From Lunularia cruciata (lineage: Eukaryota > Streptophyta > Marchantiopsida > Lunulariales > Lunulariaceae), in NCBI GenBank assembly GCA_948567375.1, contig OX419755.1, forward strand, positions 9,243,001 to 9,307,000: DNA of 64,000 nt, read 5' to 3'. Shown here one piece after another: positions 23,350-36,299 of this stretch. The notes beneath the pieces were generated by a model that had not been told where the DNA came from, ran no database searches, and saw nothing but the letters and a program-made list of their open reading frames with translations. Within the stretch, counting starts at the first letter, position 1, and each line of letters starts with the position of its first letter. Made by a program: the position numbers and the translations under genes.

Positions 23350-25300
23350 CAAGCAAGAGCTTGGGAGTAGCTTCGTTAGTGTCACAGCTTGTATGCTAAT
23401 CTGCAGTCTTCAACCATGATCCCTTATTGCACTCTATCTTCTTAACTCAATTATTCTTGCACTTGTGGCTAGGTATGTGGGTAGATGCTTAGCAATTCAA
23501 ATTGGCACTTGTGAGATTAGCTTCTGAGTATTTCAGTATTCAACTGAAGTTTGGTTCTTCTCTCCTCATAAATGGTGTAAGATCAATCCTCAAACTATGT
23601 GTGTTCTCCCATATACCATCACAAGTGATCTAAAATATCACATTTCCAACCATTTGATTTTGTAATCTAAATTAACCTCAATCTTTGATGTATACTTTGC
23701 ATCATTTTTATCACTTTGATTGTTCACACATCAGGTTTTGGTCAGGTGTAGATAATTCACGTAGCACAATCACCTATGCCTTAATGTTGATGTTGTTGTT
23801 GTCCTTTAGCCATACAATAAGGTTGGTATGATCTTTGTAATCCAATCACTCCTCACTCCTCTTCCCATCCTTCATGTTTTCTACATGGTTGTCCTTATTA
23901 TTCAATTACTACTTTGCTTCTAAGGATATTGCAACTTTGTACTACCTATTGAGTAAGTTTTGGATGGGCTTAGAGTTGGTTAAGATGTGGATCAACCTTA
24001 TAACATATCTTACACTATATTGCTTGATGACATAATAACTTAGAAGAGAATTACACTATTAAAAGGTTAAAAAAGTCCTAAAATTCTATTTACCACACTA
24101 GGACTACCTTAGCAAATTTAGGCTTATGAGAAAGACAACTATCAATTCTAGTCCTTTGGTTAAGCCATAAATAGTATTGCCTTGACTCCTTAATTAATCA
24201 CAATTTTTCTTTTTATTAGATATTTATATGGTAGTAATTATATATTTCATGATTTGTCCTTGACATTTTTCTCCAAATTCAAAACTAGATAAAACATCTA
24301 ATGAACCAAGATAAAAATAACCACATGTAGGAAAATTGAGCCCAATCCTAAAGATAAAATTTCACATTTTGATTAAAATGTTTTTGGATGATCCTTATAA
24401 GGTCTTCTCAACATCACTAAGACCATCTTGTTGTGCATATATACATCACTTCATAACATACATTGTTATCAACATCATACACTGTAGATGTATAACTCAC
24501 ACATAACTCATACATGAACTGTACAGTGCCACAATTGCACCATAGCTAGGAACTTAGTTGATCTAACTTTAGATAGCCATCTACTAAAAATATATGATAT
24601 GCCCTATGGTGTGCAAAGATCAAGATGCTAGTTGCTATTGATACCCATTTTTAATCTCTTGTATTAATCTCTCATGTGCAATCTATACCACACAAAGAGT
24701 GAACACGCTATAGGTCAAGTACATCTAGGACATAACCACTGTTCTTGAGGGACCATCATGAGAGGAGGAGTCAAACACACCATATGCCATCATCTCAATC
24801 CACCATCATACCCTTACATAGTAATGGCTCCAAAAGAACAATTACATAATATACATTGCAAGCCTGCACATACAAGTTTTAAGCTTAGGTCCATAGTGCC
24901 ATCAATGTTTGGGAGGTGGAATGGCACATAACTGTACATATAATCTTCCCAAAAGCACCATCATATCCTTCCAACATGAGGATTCCGGAAGGCAAAACCT
25001 TATGCACTCTCAAAATAGTGTGGCATGTAGTAACATCAGGTGTTGTTGGTGCAATATGTTTTAGATATATATAATCACATAGATGAAATCAATAGATCAA
25101 GGGTCTATAATCTATTCCTCAAATAGTATCATAGTGTAAGGTATCTTTATGCTAAGGAATTGCTAAGTTCTCAAAGGCCACAAGCATCACTCTCTAAATT
25201 TCAGCCTCAAGCTTTTCTTCTTGCAAATTCAAACATCTCCAAATCTGCCCAACTTCACCAACTCAAGTGCTGCTAGGGCAACTTTCTTCATGTTATTTTA
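22000..25300. mobile_element. Retroelement-family fossil, copy beta (fuller copy)
   Basis: The segment runs across the inner end of the right arm. 22.0-23.6 kb matches 14.0-15.5 kb in direct orientation, and 23.35-25.26 kb is the inverse of 16.6-18.5 kb, including the PHD-like block near 24,730-24,870 on the minus strand. The inner palindrome breakpoint therefore falls inside this copy. It is broken and old. Confidence 0.45.
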
Positions 25301-28300
25301 CATTCAAACTTTTTTTTATCAAAATTCTTGTAATATAAAAAAATTTCAATGTTTATTTAAATTCATCAAGACAAGATTTCTCTAAAAGAAAAGAATTGAA
25401 ATTGATCATGATACAAAAAAAAGAAGAATAATAAAAATGAAAGGTCAACATAACAAGGGCAAAAAGATGTTTTGCCAACACAAAATCCCTTTACAAAAGA
25501 TTGAGGAAGCAAATCCAAAAAAAATTTCAAAAGAGAATGACATATTTTATTTCCTAAGGATGGTCGTAGTAATATTGGGAAGATTTTAGAAGGATTTCTC
25601 ATATTAAAGGATTGGGTTCAAATTTTTTTGTTTCCACATTGGGTTCAATGTGTTACTTTTTGGTTCATTAACAAGGATTATTTGCTCTTGCATTGGAGAA
25701 AAAAATTCAAGTACAAAGGATGATATATATGGATTACAACCATATATCTATATCTGATAGAAACCAAGTTTTTCTATCTACCAAGGAGAAGAGATAATAC
25801 CATTATGGCTTAATTTTAGGCAAGGATTGCAATTGTAGAGTTGACTTTTCCATAATCCTAAATTGACTGAAGTACTTCTAGTGTTGTAATCAGGATGAGT
25901 TATTAGCTATTGCAATGTAGCAATCTTATCTTAATGAAGATCTTTTTGTATATTTTGTCTTAAAATCAAGATAATGTAAGATGTACTCTATGTCTAACTC
26001 TCAATTAACCCAGTTCTTAACTCATCTAAAATCAAAATGTTTCGTAATAATGACTACAATATCCTTATAACATAAATTTGTTGGAAGAAAGGCTGTAATT
26101 AACAAAGATCAATTGGATTGCAAATATCATACTAACCTCATTGTATGGCTAGAAGATACCCAAAACATCAATATTAGTGTAAATTTGATTATGATGGGTA
26201 ACCAACCCACATTGGATCCAAAAACAACCTATGCCCATATCCAAAGGTACACACAAACAATGCACACTGTACACAAGTGAAAGTTTTATTTATTAGAAGG
26301 TCCTTGTGAGTCATTGTGGGCTGCAAGATATAATGCATACTTTCATGAGAGTACCTTATACCATTTGTGAGGAGAGAAAATCCAAACCTCATATGAATAG
26401 TAAAATACTTAGAAGTTGACCTGACTAGGAGCACTTTGAATTGTTAAGCACTCATGAGCCAACCACATTACAAGAGCAAGAGGAATTGAGTGAAGAAGAT
26501 AGAGTGGAACAGTTGGTTTCATCCTGCAGATTGGAGATTAATCTGAAGAATTATGAGAAGATCAAAGCAAACATCTAAGCTTTTGCTTAAGAAGAAGATC
26601 CATATGCATGTTTGATAAGATAGTTGATTGTCATAGATGTGGGAGTATTTTCTAGATGTTCCATGGGAGTTTAGAATAGATGGGATGATAAAACAATGAA
26701 TTAGTGTGAATTTTCTCCCTAGGAAATACTTTACCATTCAAGGAGTTATCAATATTTAGGATATAGACTTATCATAGATGTAAACAAAATAATGAAAAAT
26801 GGTTACCACCAAGGGATGGAGATCTAGATTCCACCACTCTTATTATGCTTGAGGAAGATGCTTACAACTCAAGAGAAGGATATAGATTTGGTTGGATTGT
26901 AAAAAATTAAGGTAGTGGTATTCAAGTTCGTTCTCTCAATATTCCATATTATTCACCCAAATATTAGCAAGACTTTTGTAGATGTACTAGTACGTGCCAT
27001 ACTTGATACAGGAAGGTTAACTCAGGTAGATTACAAGAAATGTTAACTACGCTACCAAGACTCCATAAAACCTAGCCAGTAGTGATGGGAGAGGTAGATT
27101 TTCTAGAATTTTTCTCTACCTATATCATATTCATGAATACTTGATTTACTCATACCAAAAGACAAAGAAAAACAAGACCAATACTTAGCAGTTTGGACCT
27201 ATCAAGCCACCACAGCTCTAACCCAACTGGCCATGAGAGCCACTCCTAGCAAGGAAGAACCTAACAAAGTCATGTTATACCAGCTATGAACCTCACTCAA
27301 ACCCAAACCATACCCACTATGGTGGATTTGCACCAATCAAAGGATGGAGGAGACTATGAGGAGGAATTTGATTGCGTAGCTAATGCCATTTGCCTTGCAT
27401 AATATTTTGATGAAACTCATAGAGCTCCTTCACCACTCCATTCAAAATTCTCTATGATTTTCAATTTGATTGAGTAGGGGACCAAATCTACTTCAAATGA
27501 TGAGGATGTTGAAGGTGTAATGCACACAAACTAGAAATAGCTGCTTGATACAAAGCAAAATGAGTTTTAGACTACCCTCTAGATTATAGAAGCCAAAGAA
27601 GGAGACTTGTTGGAGACCTCAATCAAGTGACAAAGGAGTTGGAATTGGCAAAGAATCAATTGAAGCTCCATATTAATTCCAGGTAGTGGACATATATATT
27701 TCTTGTCCTATACATACAAATATTAAGATACCCAATGAAAATTAGATGTGCAATGGTAAGGGGAAGGAGACTAAGAAGAATCAACTAACTTCTTGATAAT
27801 GAACTAGAAAGTGGTAGTGCACATGTCAATCAACTCTAGATTAAATGTTGGAGGAGGTACTCAATCAATGAATACCAAGATCCACTTACCCTTAAAGTGA
27901 CAAGGAAGCATGTACTTGAAGGGACTAGCTTTCTAGGTGTAATACAGAGTTGACAAAGAGTGGAGAAAGCAGTACATATGGAAGTGAGTACTTGAAGAGA
28001 CTAGCCTTCTAGGTTTCATAGAGAGTTAACCAAGAGTGGAGTAAGAATAACCTGTATTTACAATCAAAGTAGAATCATCTATCCAGGTATCTCAAGCAGC
28101 CATGCCTCAGGTCATCGGGATAGCAGGTACCATAACCTTTTCTAAAAAGTGTTGCATCTCAAAGAAGGCTAAAGGGGAGAGTGTAGCAATGGAAAAAGGA
28201 AAATTGGAGGAGTGAGGAGGAGTCTCGAGCCACAATGTGTAAAACTAGAGTAGAGAATCATGTAAAAGAGGCATACAAAATATCCATGCCAAAACAATGT

Positions 28301-28420
28301 GCTAAAAATTTCCATTGATTGTATTAAAACTTCTAAAGATATCTTGCAAGAATTGCCTAAATATGTTATAAGTTGCAAACTCAAGGAAATAATATTTCAT
28401 ACACAAAATTACTGAATACA
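25300..28420. mobile_element. Retroelement-family fossil, copy alpha (right arm)
   Basis: This is the inverse of 13,480-16,560 with roughly the same spacing and a few small indels. The plus-strand block near 27,200-27,450 contains the shared TIPT-VDLH-like reading and a YFDETHRAPSP stretch, suggestive of a former gag-like or linker coding region. It is broken. Confidence 0.45.
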
Positions 28421-29400
28421 TTCCAAAACTTATATAGTAGGAAAGATAACATCTTCAAAAGAAATTTAAATTTTTTTTAAGTAATACTCCCTATTTTTAT
28501 TTGCATATTTATTTTTCTATTATGGAGTCATTATATTTTCTATAATTTTATTAGATAATATTTTTTAATCACCCAAAGATTGGGTTTCTACCTGTGACTC
28601 ACACCCAATGATTCATTTTTCAGTATTTTTTATTTACTATTCTTATAGTAACATCTTTAAATCCCTAAAATATTATATTTTACATAGGATCACATCTTAT
28701 TTTTCAGAATTTGGATGTATTTTATGATTTTATCTTGTTATTAAAAAATAAATATTTAAAAAAAATTAATTTAAAATTATATATTTTTATGTCAAAAAAC
28801 AATTAAAAATATATAAATTGAATGAAAATATGTAAATTTATTATTATTCACCAATTTAACATAAAATAATCCCTAAATATATCATGAATTTTCTTCTATT
28901 TTTATTATGTATTAAAAATAAAATTAGTTTACAATATTTTAAAAATCAACTAAATAATATTAATCAAATTAAATTATTAACATAATTTTTACTTATGATT
29001 AAAATAGACATTATTAAAAAATTATTTTAATATAAAGCATATCTCTAATTAATATTCCTACTAAAATTATATACCATAGTGTCTGTTATTTTTTTGACCT
29101 TCCTTTAGTGTTTCCAATTACGGGCTTGACGGGGGTCTTCCCATCCTTCATTTTTCGTATGCGATCGTCTTCTAATTTTCCAACTACATTATAACTTTCA
29201 AAGGAAATTTCCTATGAAACTTATAGTGTAATTGGAAACAGAACAGGAATTTAACTTGTCTTTTCCGTTATATTAGTGAGGTTTAACAGGGTGTTCCGTT
29301 TTAGTTCGCCCGCCTTATTATAAGTCAAGCTTATCATATTTCGCTGGAGCTTTTTGCATTACCTTAACTTGTAGATATTTTAGTTACATTCGGGGAGAGG
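28420..29400. other. AT-rich non-coding segment of the right arm
   Basis: This is the counterpart of 12,400-13,480. No gene is seen. It carries one extra short segment at about 29,120-29,175, described separately. Confidence 0.6.
29120..29175 (+). repeat. Partial copy of the LINE tail repeat (second half only)
   Basis: The words CGGGCTTGACGGGGGTCTTC, CCATCCTTCATTTTTC and GCGATCG match the second half of the tail repeat at 53,516-53,645. The left arm lacks them between TTTCCAATTAC and the sequence that leads to ATAACTTTC (about 12,700). This is a short arm-specific gain. Confidence 0.7.
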
Positions 29401-29687
29401 TTCCAAGTAGCTAGTTTCCAGTTTGCAAACATTTCATATTTCTCTTTATTTTGTCCGCATTATTTAGTATATGTGTGATATATAAAGCATTCAAACACAT
29501 GCACACACTTGTTCCACACGGGCTATTTAGTCCCAGTCTAGTTTGTCCACATCACAAATGTAATACCCAATCGCACAGACAAAACCGCTCTGAACTGCGC
29601 CTCTTGACTTGTCCACGTCTCACCTTTAATCTTCTGGCCACCGGTAGGAAATAAGGTGAAACCAAGAGTGCAAAGGTGCGTGTACCA

Positions 29688-29941
29688 CTCAATCAACACA
29701 TTAATTGGAATGTGCATGTTCTGGTATATATGCACCCATTCAACACATTAATTGGCTGCCCATTTCCCATTTGATTGGGTAGATTTCTCATATAGACTCT
29801 GTTGGGGCTTAGCCCTCTGTTACTTTTTTTTCTCTCCCTTGTACGGGCTTGATCGGTCTTCCCATCTTTCGTTTGTCCTACGCGATCGACTTTTTCCTTT
29901 TTTGTCTGTCCCATTTGAATTCCACCGTTATTTGTTGACCA
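29688..29941 (+). mobile_element. 254-bp SINE-like insertion carrying the LINE tail repeat
   Basis: The left arm reads straight through GTACCAGGATTCC near 12,215-12,230. The right arm has 254 extra bases here, flanked by ACCA at 29,684-29,687 and 29,938-29,941, consistent with a 4-bp target duplication. The insert contains the full tail (CTCATATAGACTCTGTTGGG, GCTTAGCCC, TTGTACGGGCTTGAT, TACGCGATCGAC) after a 5' part with a doubled CACATTAATTGG. It has no reading frame of note. It is most simply a short non-autonomous element moved by the LINE-like family at 50-58 kb. Confidence 0.7.
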
Positions 29942-31221
29942 GGATTCCATGACGTAACTCAAGAAGAAACCATTCGGCTGACTCTTCACATATTGTATAG
30001 GTTGTTGCGTATCCTTCTTCAGAGGTTTATGAAGACGAGGATATCCTGGTGGTTTTCATTCCGTCGTATCCTGTATATAAAGACACATTTTTCTCGAAAA
30101 CTTGTACGAAATGGAGAAGATCTAATGTTTCGCCGATTGCCTCCCCTCCGAATAGGTGGACAGATGCCACCGATTCTAAAGCTCGTCCTAACTCACCCCA
30201 AATATCACACCCCGCAGAAGGTATGCGAAGGCGGACGTACGTACATGGGTGATTGGCATATAGGACTCAGATGACTATCGGCTCGACTGCTGGCATGAGT
30301 TGCAGCCGAGCCGAGCCCATGATGGAGAACTTCTAAGGCTGCTTAGATGAGTCGCAGCATAAGCATGGATGGAAAACTTATAAAGCGGTTGTTCCTGGGC
30401 ACAGTGGGACAAGGCTTTTGGTGGGTGTAATGCAAAGGAGTGATTGATTCCGGGACATTGAGTAATCCTGTCTGCTTTGTCCACATCTCAACTTTAATTC
30501 CCCAATGGCTCAGACAAAACCGCACTGAACTGCGCGTCTTGTCCACGTCTAACAGTGAATGTATACTTATGCAGGCAAGAGTGCGTGCACCAGTATATAT
30601 GCACTCTATATCCTGTATGTATGCAAAGACACATTTCCTTCGAAAGTTAATAGGAAATAGAACACAAAATCCGGGTTATTAAAGATGTAATGTCTCGCCG
30701 ATGGCCCCCATTATAAAGCTTGTCCTTACTCACCCCAAATATCATACCCAGCGGAAGCCATGCGGGGAGGACGTACGTACGTGGGTGAGCGCCACATATG
30801 ACTACTTGAGGCTCGGCTGTAGGCATGAGTTGCAGCCGAGCCGAGCCCATGAGCATGCAAATCTTATAAGGCTGCTCACAAGAGTCGCAGCATCAGTGTA
30901 GTAAGTTTATTAATCAGGTTCTCCTCGAGACAAAGGCGCAAGTTTTCTGGTGGGTGAAAGGTAAGGGAGTGATTGATTGCAGAACATTGAGTGATCTCTT
31001 ATCTCGTAAAATGAGTTACTCACAGAAGTCAAATGTAGAATTGGCTCCGAGTTCAGCACAAGGCCCCGTACAAGATGAGATCACGGTGGAGGTCGACGAT
31101 GATGGACGTCCAAGACGTTCAGGTATGTTGTCTAATCAATCTTAGGATGAGGTGAGCGACACAATGATCATTACACATCTCATTCATGGAACTTCCAAAG
31201 GGCCCGTTGTTGAATACAATG

Positions 31222-31672
31222 TGTTAGTTTAGTTAATCTCTAGTTAAGGGACTTCTCTTGTTTTTAAGGTTTTGTTAGAATCCTCTAGAAGCACTGCCAA
31301 ATGTCCTCTGTTTAGGGTAAAGAGGGGCACAGCCCTAATTAGGGTTAAGCAAAGCAACCCCCTACGGTTTGCTGAAGTGTATATAAGAGTGCTTTCTACT
31401 CCTGTTTCAATTAGTTCTTCAACAAGGGTGATTCACAATACCTCTTCTTTGCATTTAGTGAAGTCCTGAGTTGCCTAACATCATCTCAAGATTATCTTTT
31501 GATATCTCAGTATTAGAGGCTACTAGTGCTGAGTGAGAGAACCTACTTGATGCTTGTGAGTTGTGATACAAAGAGAGAGGTCTAGTATTGCATTAGTGAT
31601 GTTTGATACATCATAGATAAGAGGGAGTGATAGACCTTCCACTTCAAAGAGAAGGAAGCTTGGTTCTTATAA
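31222..31672 (+). repeat. Copia 5' LTR
   Basis: It begins TGTTAGTTTAG and ends CTTGGTTCTTATAA, 451 bp, paired with 35,850-36,299. A TATATAAGAG promoter-like motif lies about 155 bp in and is kept in both LTRs. Confidence 0.95.
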
Positions 31673-31690
31673 GGTTATGGGCACACAATC
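31673..31690 (+). other. Copia primer binding site, half-tRNA type
   Basis: GGTTATGGGCACA follows the LTR almost directly. It is complementary, with one mismatch, to the anticodon region of plant initiator tRNA-Met (TGGGCCCATAACC) rather than to its 3' end. Drosophila copia and some other Copia elements prime from such a half-tRNA. The ATG at 31,677, the first start codon of the gag frame, lies inside the site. Confidence 0.7.
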
Positions 31691-34600
31691 AACACTGGGG
31701 TTGATAGGAGAACTCAGAGAGATAGAGAAACTGGGGAAAACTAATTACAAAGCTTGGGCTTTGGATGTGAAGACTATCTTAGACAGTTATGACTGTCTAG
31801 AGTTTGCATTAGAAGCTCATGATATAGATGAGCTAGAGGTGAACAAGGAGGAGAGAGTCAAGCACTCTACTACTAGGAGGTTTCTGCTGAGGGCTATGGA
31901 AGAGCCAGCTAGAGACCTAGTAGATACTTATGTTTGGAGTTGGGAGATTCGGGAAAAAATTAAGAAATATTACACTGTTGAGAAGCTGAAGAGCTCCTAT
32001 CGGGTCTGGTCTACAGTAAAGAACTTGAGATTGGAGGAAGGTGAAGATTTCATCTGTTATCTGTCAAAACTGCAGAAGCTTTTCAAGTGTTTCAAGGAGG
32101 ATGGGGTTGTACTTAGAGAGAAGTATGAGATCAATCATCTCTTAGATAGTCTTCCTTCAAGCTATGACTCTGTCCTAGTAGCTCTGCAAGTTTTACCTGT
32201 TGAAACTGTCGCATGGAATTTTGTGATACACAAATTGCTGGTGTTTAGCATACATAGGAAAGACAAAGGGCTGAAGTTATATGAGCAGTGAGATGCTACT
32301 TTGTTCAGTGCTTCTTCTCAGTCAAGAAGAGTGCCAGATAGAAGAGTGAGCAAATCAGAGCAAACCAGAGTGAGTAAATCTGGTAAAGGAGTTAGTAATG
32401 TTGATGACAGGACTTGTTATTTCTGTCATGAGAAAGGTCATATTGCACTCATATGTCCCAAGAGAGGAAAGAGGAGAGAACGAGCGCTGAAGATGGTAGG
32501 CAAGAGACCTCAACCAGTAAAGGGACGAAAATCTGGGAGTTCAACTTACAAATCAGAGGAGTGCCATGAGATAGTTAATGATGAGGAGGGGTACTCAACA
32601 GAAGAGTTGGATTGTGGAATGTTGGCAGAATCACAGTTGCCATCAAACGGTTCTGGATGGTTCTTGGACTCAGGAGCCACCTCTCATATCTGTTATCAGA
32701 AGGAGATGTTCTCAACTCTTCAACCTCTGAAGATTCCCAAGAGTGTTCGTTGTGGACTTGGGATTCTGAATCCAGTGTTAGAAACTGGCAAAGTTCCTAT
32801 AGCCTTCATGGGATGTTCTAAAAAAGACTATTTGGAAAATGTACTGTATGTTCCAGATTACACCAAGATCTTGATATCAGTACATAGCCTCATGGAGCAT
32901 GGTGTGGATGTTCTGTTTGAAAGCAACAAAAATCAATGTACTTTGAAGAAAGGAGAGCTGGTCCTTGGGTATGGTACTGCCAAAGGGAAGTTGTTCAAGT
33001 TGATGGAAGCTGATGGTTCTGATTCTGCATTGGTAGCAGAAAACAGAAATGATATCCATCTCTGGCATTTGAGGTTAGGGCACTTGTTAGTGCAAAATCT
33101 ATTTGCTTTAGAGAAGGAAGTGGATGGGTTGGAACTAGATCCCAAAGGAAAACTTGAGTTCAGCATTGGGTGTGCAGAAGGTAAGGCACACAAGGCTCCT
33201 ATTCCCAAGAAATCTTCATCTAGAGCTTCTGGTATTCTAGATGTCATACATTCTGATGTATGGGGATACATAACTGAGAAGTCATTGAGTGGAGCAACCT
33301 ACTATATTTCCTTTGTGGATAATTACAGTAGCAAGAGCTTTATCTATCTCATGAAAAGCAAGGATGAAGTGTTGCAAAACTTGCAGAAGTTTGTAGCCAT
33401 GGCTGAGTTGCAGACCGGGAGGAAAGTCAAGTGATTGAGAACAGATGGAGGCAGAGAGTACAAGTACAGGAATGAGGAATTCCTCTCTTTTCTGTCAGAG
33501 AAAGGAATTCTCCTTGACTGTACTGCAAGAGACAGTCCTGCATAGAATGGAGTTGCAAAACGGTTGAATAGGACATTTGTGGACAAAGCATTGGCAATGC
33601 TCCAACATGCCAAGCTGGAGAGAAAGTTTTGGGGTGCTGCAATTATCACTGCAAATTTTCTTAGAAATATCACTGGTACCACAGCATTGGAAGGAAGAAC
33701 TCCTGAAGAATGTTGGAGTGGTAAGACACCTAATCTTTTCAGCTTTGAAAGTCTTTGGATGTCCTGCCTATGTTCATATCCCCAAGGAGCAGAGGAGGAA
33801 GTTCACAAAGAAGGCTGAGAGAATGCTTTTTATAGGATATGAAGAGGGACTGAAAGGATATCTTTTGTACAATCCTAAGTCATCAGAAGTAGAGATGTAC
33901 TCTTTGATGAACTGGGGACTTGGAGTGAGAATAGTGATGAGCTGCAGAAGGAAGCTGATCAGTTTGATCAGCCTGATCAATCTATCTTCCCAAGCTGCAG
34001 AGTCAGTTTTTCAGATCAATCATCAGAAGAGCAATCTCTACCTGAAACTGATGGTTCACCAAAGGAGAGTCTGAAGGTGTACAAAAGAAGGCCTAAACAG
34101 ACAATGGTTGATTCTGATACTACAGAAGGTGACTCCCACAAGCAGTCTGCAGATGTAGGATCTCTCAGTGAGACTCCAGAGATGTCAAGAGACGGCATGA
34201 ATCTTCTGGGCACAGAGCCAAGAAGATCACAGAGAGATAGAAAAACCTATTGACAGACTTGGTCTTCTATCAAAAGAGATGTTAGATGAATCTTACATCT
34301 GTCATGAAAATTGTGATCCAGACACTTTACAGCAAGCTATGCTCAGACCAGATTCGAGTCAGTGGGAGTTGGCTATAGCAGAAGAGAAGAAGTCTCTTCA
34401 GACTAATGGTACATGGGTACTAGCTGATTTACCACCAGGTAGGAAAGCAATTGGCTGCAAATGGGTTTTCAGGGTCAAACGGGGAGCTGAGAATGAGATT
34501 CTGAAGTACAAAGCAAGACTTGTTGCAAAGGGCTTCAATCAGAAAGCATCAATAGGTTATTGAGAAAATTTTGCACCAGTTGCCAGGTATGGATCTATTA

Positions 34601-35849
34601 GCATGCTTCTAGCTCTTGCAGCTGAGAGAGATTGGGAAGTGGAGTAGTTAGATGTGAAAATAGCCTTTGTCAATGGAGATTTGAGAGAGACTATTTACAT
34701 GGATGTTCCAGATGGATATACCAAAGGCAAAGGAAAAGTATGCTTGCTTAAGAAGGCTTTATATGGCCTTAAGCAAGCTCCTAGAGCCTGGTATGAGAAA
34801 CTGGACTCATACTTGAGAGAGCAGGATTTTGAACGAGCAGATTCTGACATGAGTGTGTATACATAGCTGTACATGTAGATGATCTGTTACTGTTGGGGAA
34901 CAGTGAATCTATCACAGGAGTGATAGATTTCTTGTGCTTTGTTTTTGAGATGACTATCCTTGGTCCAGTAAAACTCGTTTTGGGAATCAAAGTGAGCAGA
35001 TACAGAGAAGCAGGATGGATCCGGATCAGCCAACCACAGTATGTGAGATCCATACTAGCTAAGTATCAGATGACAGAGGCAAATCCTGTCTCTACACCTC
35101 TTGATCTGGGGTGGAAGCACAGCAGAATCATAGATGGGGAGGTGAATCTCTATGACAAAGTGTTGTATCAGAGTGCTCTTGGTTCTCTAATGTTTATCAT
35201 GGTCTATACAAGACCAGACATATGCTATGCAGTGGGAGCACTAGGTAGATATACTAGCAACCCTGCACAAGTACATTGGAAAGGTATAAAGAGAGTATTT
35301 AGGTACTTAGAGGGTACTCAAGATGCATTCTTGGAGTACCAAAGGCAAGGTAACATACTTGCTCCTACTCTTGAAGCATATACAGATGCTAGTTGGGAAG
35401 ATGACATAGATAGCAGCATATCAACTAGGGATATGTAGTTTTGCTTAGTGGTGGAGCAATCAGTTGGCGTAGTAAACAACAAACATCTGTTGCACTGTCT
35501 ACTACTGAGGCAGAATTTATGGCTGCCTCAAATGCTACTCAAGAAGTCATCTGGAACAGGAGACTTCTTAAGGAGTTGGGTTTTGAGCAAGAAAGTCCTA
35601 CTACATTGTACTGTGACAATACAAGAAGTATAGCACTCAGCAAAAATCCTGTACATCACCCCAGGACTAAGCACATTGAGATTAGAAGAAGATTTGTAGA
35701 GGAGAAAGAAAAGGAGAATGTTGTGAAGTTAGTTTACTGTCCTACACAGGAGATGACAGCAGATGTGTTTACAAAAGCATTACCTAAAGATAAACACATA
35801 AAATGTGTAGTAGAAATGGGAATAGTCCTGAACTCTCATTAAGTGGGAG

Positions 35850-36299
35850 TGTTAGTTTAGTTAATCTCTAGTTTAGAGACTTCTTTTGGTTTAAGGTTTT
35901 GTTAGAATCCTCTAGAAGCCCTGCCAAATGTCATCTACTTAGGGTAAAGAGGGGCGCAACCCTAATTAGGGTTAAGCAAAGCAACCCCCTACGGTTTGCT
36001 GAAGTGTATATAAGAGTGCTTTCTACTCCTGTTTCAGTTAGTTCTTCAACAAGGGTGATTCTCAACACCTCTTCCATGCATTTCATGAAGTCCTAAGTTT
36101 CCTAACATCATCTCAAGATAATCTTTTGATATCTCAGTATTAGAGGTTACTAATGCTGCGTGAGAAAACCTACTTGATGCTTGTGAGTTGAGATACAAAG
36201 AAAGAGGTCTAGTATTGCAGTAGTGATGTCTGATACATCAGAGATAAAAGGGAGTGATAGACCTTCCACTTCAAAGAGTAAGAAGCTTGGTTCTTATCA
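35850..36299 (+). repeat. Copia 3' LTR
   Basis: It begins TGTTAGTTTAG right after a purine-rich AAGTGGGAG (polypurine tract, about 35,840-35,849) and ends CTTATCA, 450 bp. CAATT follows, the target duplication of CAATG before the 5' LTR, with one mismatch. Confidence 0.95.

Larger units (their letters stand above)
31222..36299 (+). mobile_element. Ty1/Copia LTR retrotransposon, full length, broken
   Basis: The element is complete in outline: two LTRs, primer site, gag, protease, integrase, reverse transcriptase and RNase H in Copia order, then a purine-rich tract. Landmarks: CCHC knuckle CYFCHEKGHIALIC near 32,414-32,455; protease DSGATSH near 32,668; integrase about 33,050-33,830; RT with KARLVAKGFNQ and [11 protein letters not shown] about 34,370-34,960; RNase H with TDASW and STTEAEF about 35,370-35,790. 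The insertion is flanked by CAATG and CAATT, and the left arm keeps the empty site near 10,880, so the insertion is unambiguous. It lies in the sense direction in AAP intron 1. The coding region carries on the order of eight to ten breaks and is a fossil. The LTRs differ at roughly 35 of 450 sites by eye, which means a few million years at a grass-like rate or 15-25 million at a slow conifer-like rate. Confidence 0.96.

Noticed and set aside
32877-35053. Minus-strand open frames of 60-112 codons
   Set aside because: They are antisense shadows of the Copia coding region and show no domain of their own.
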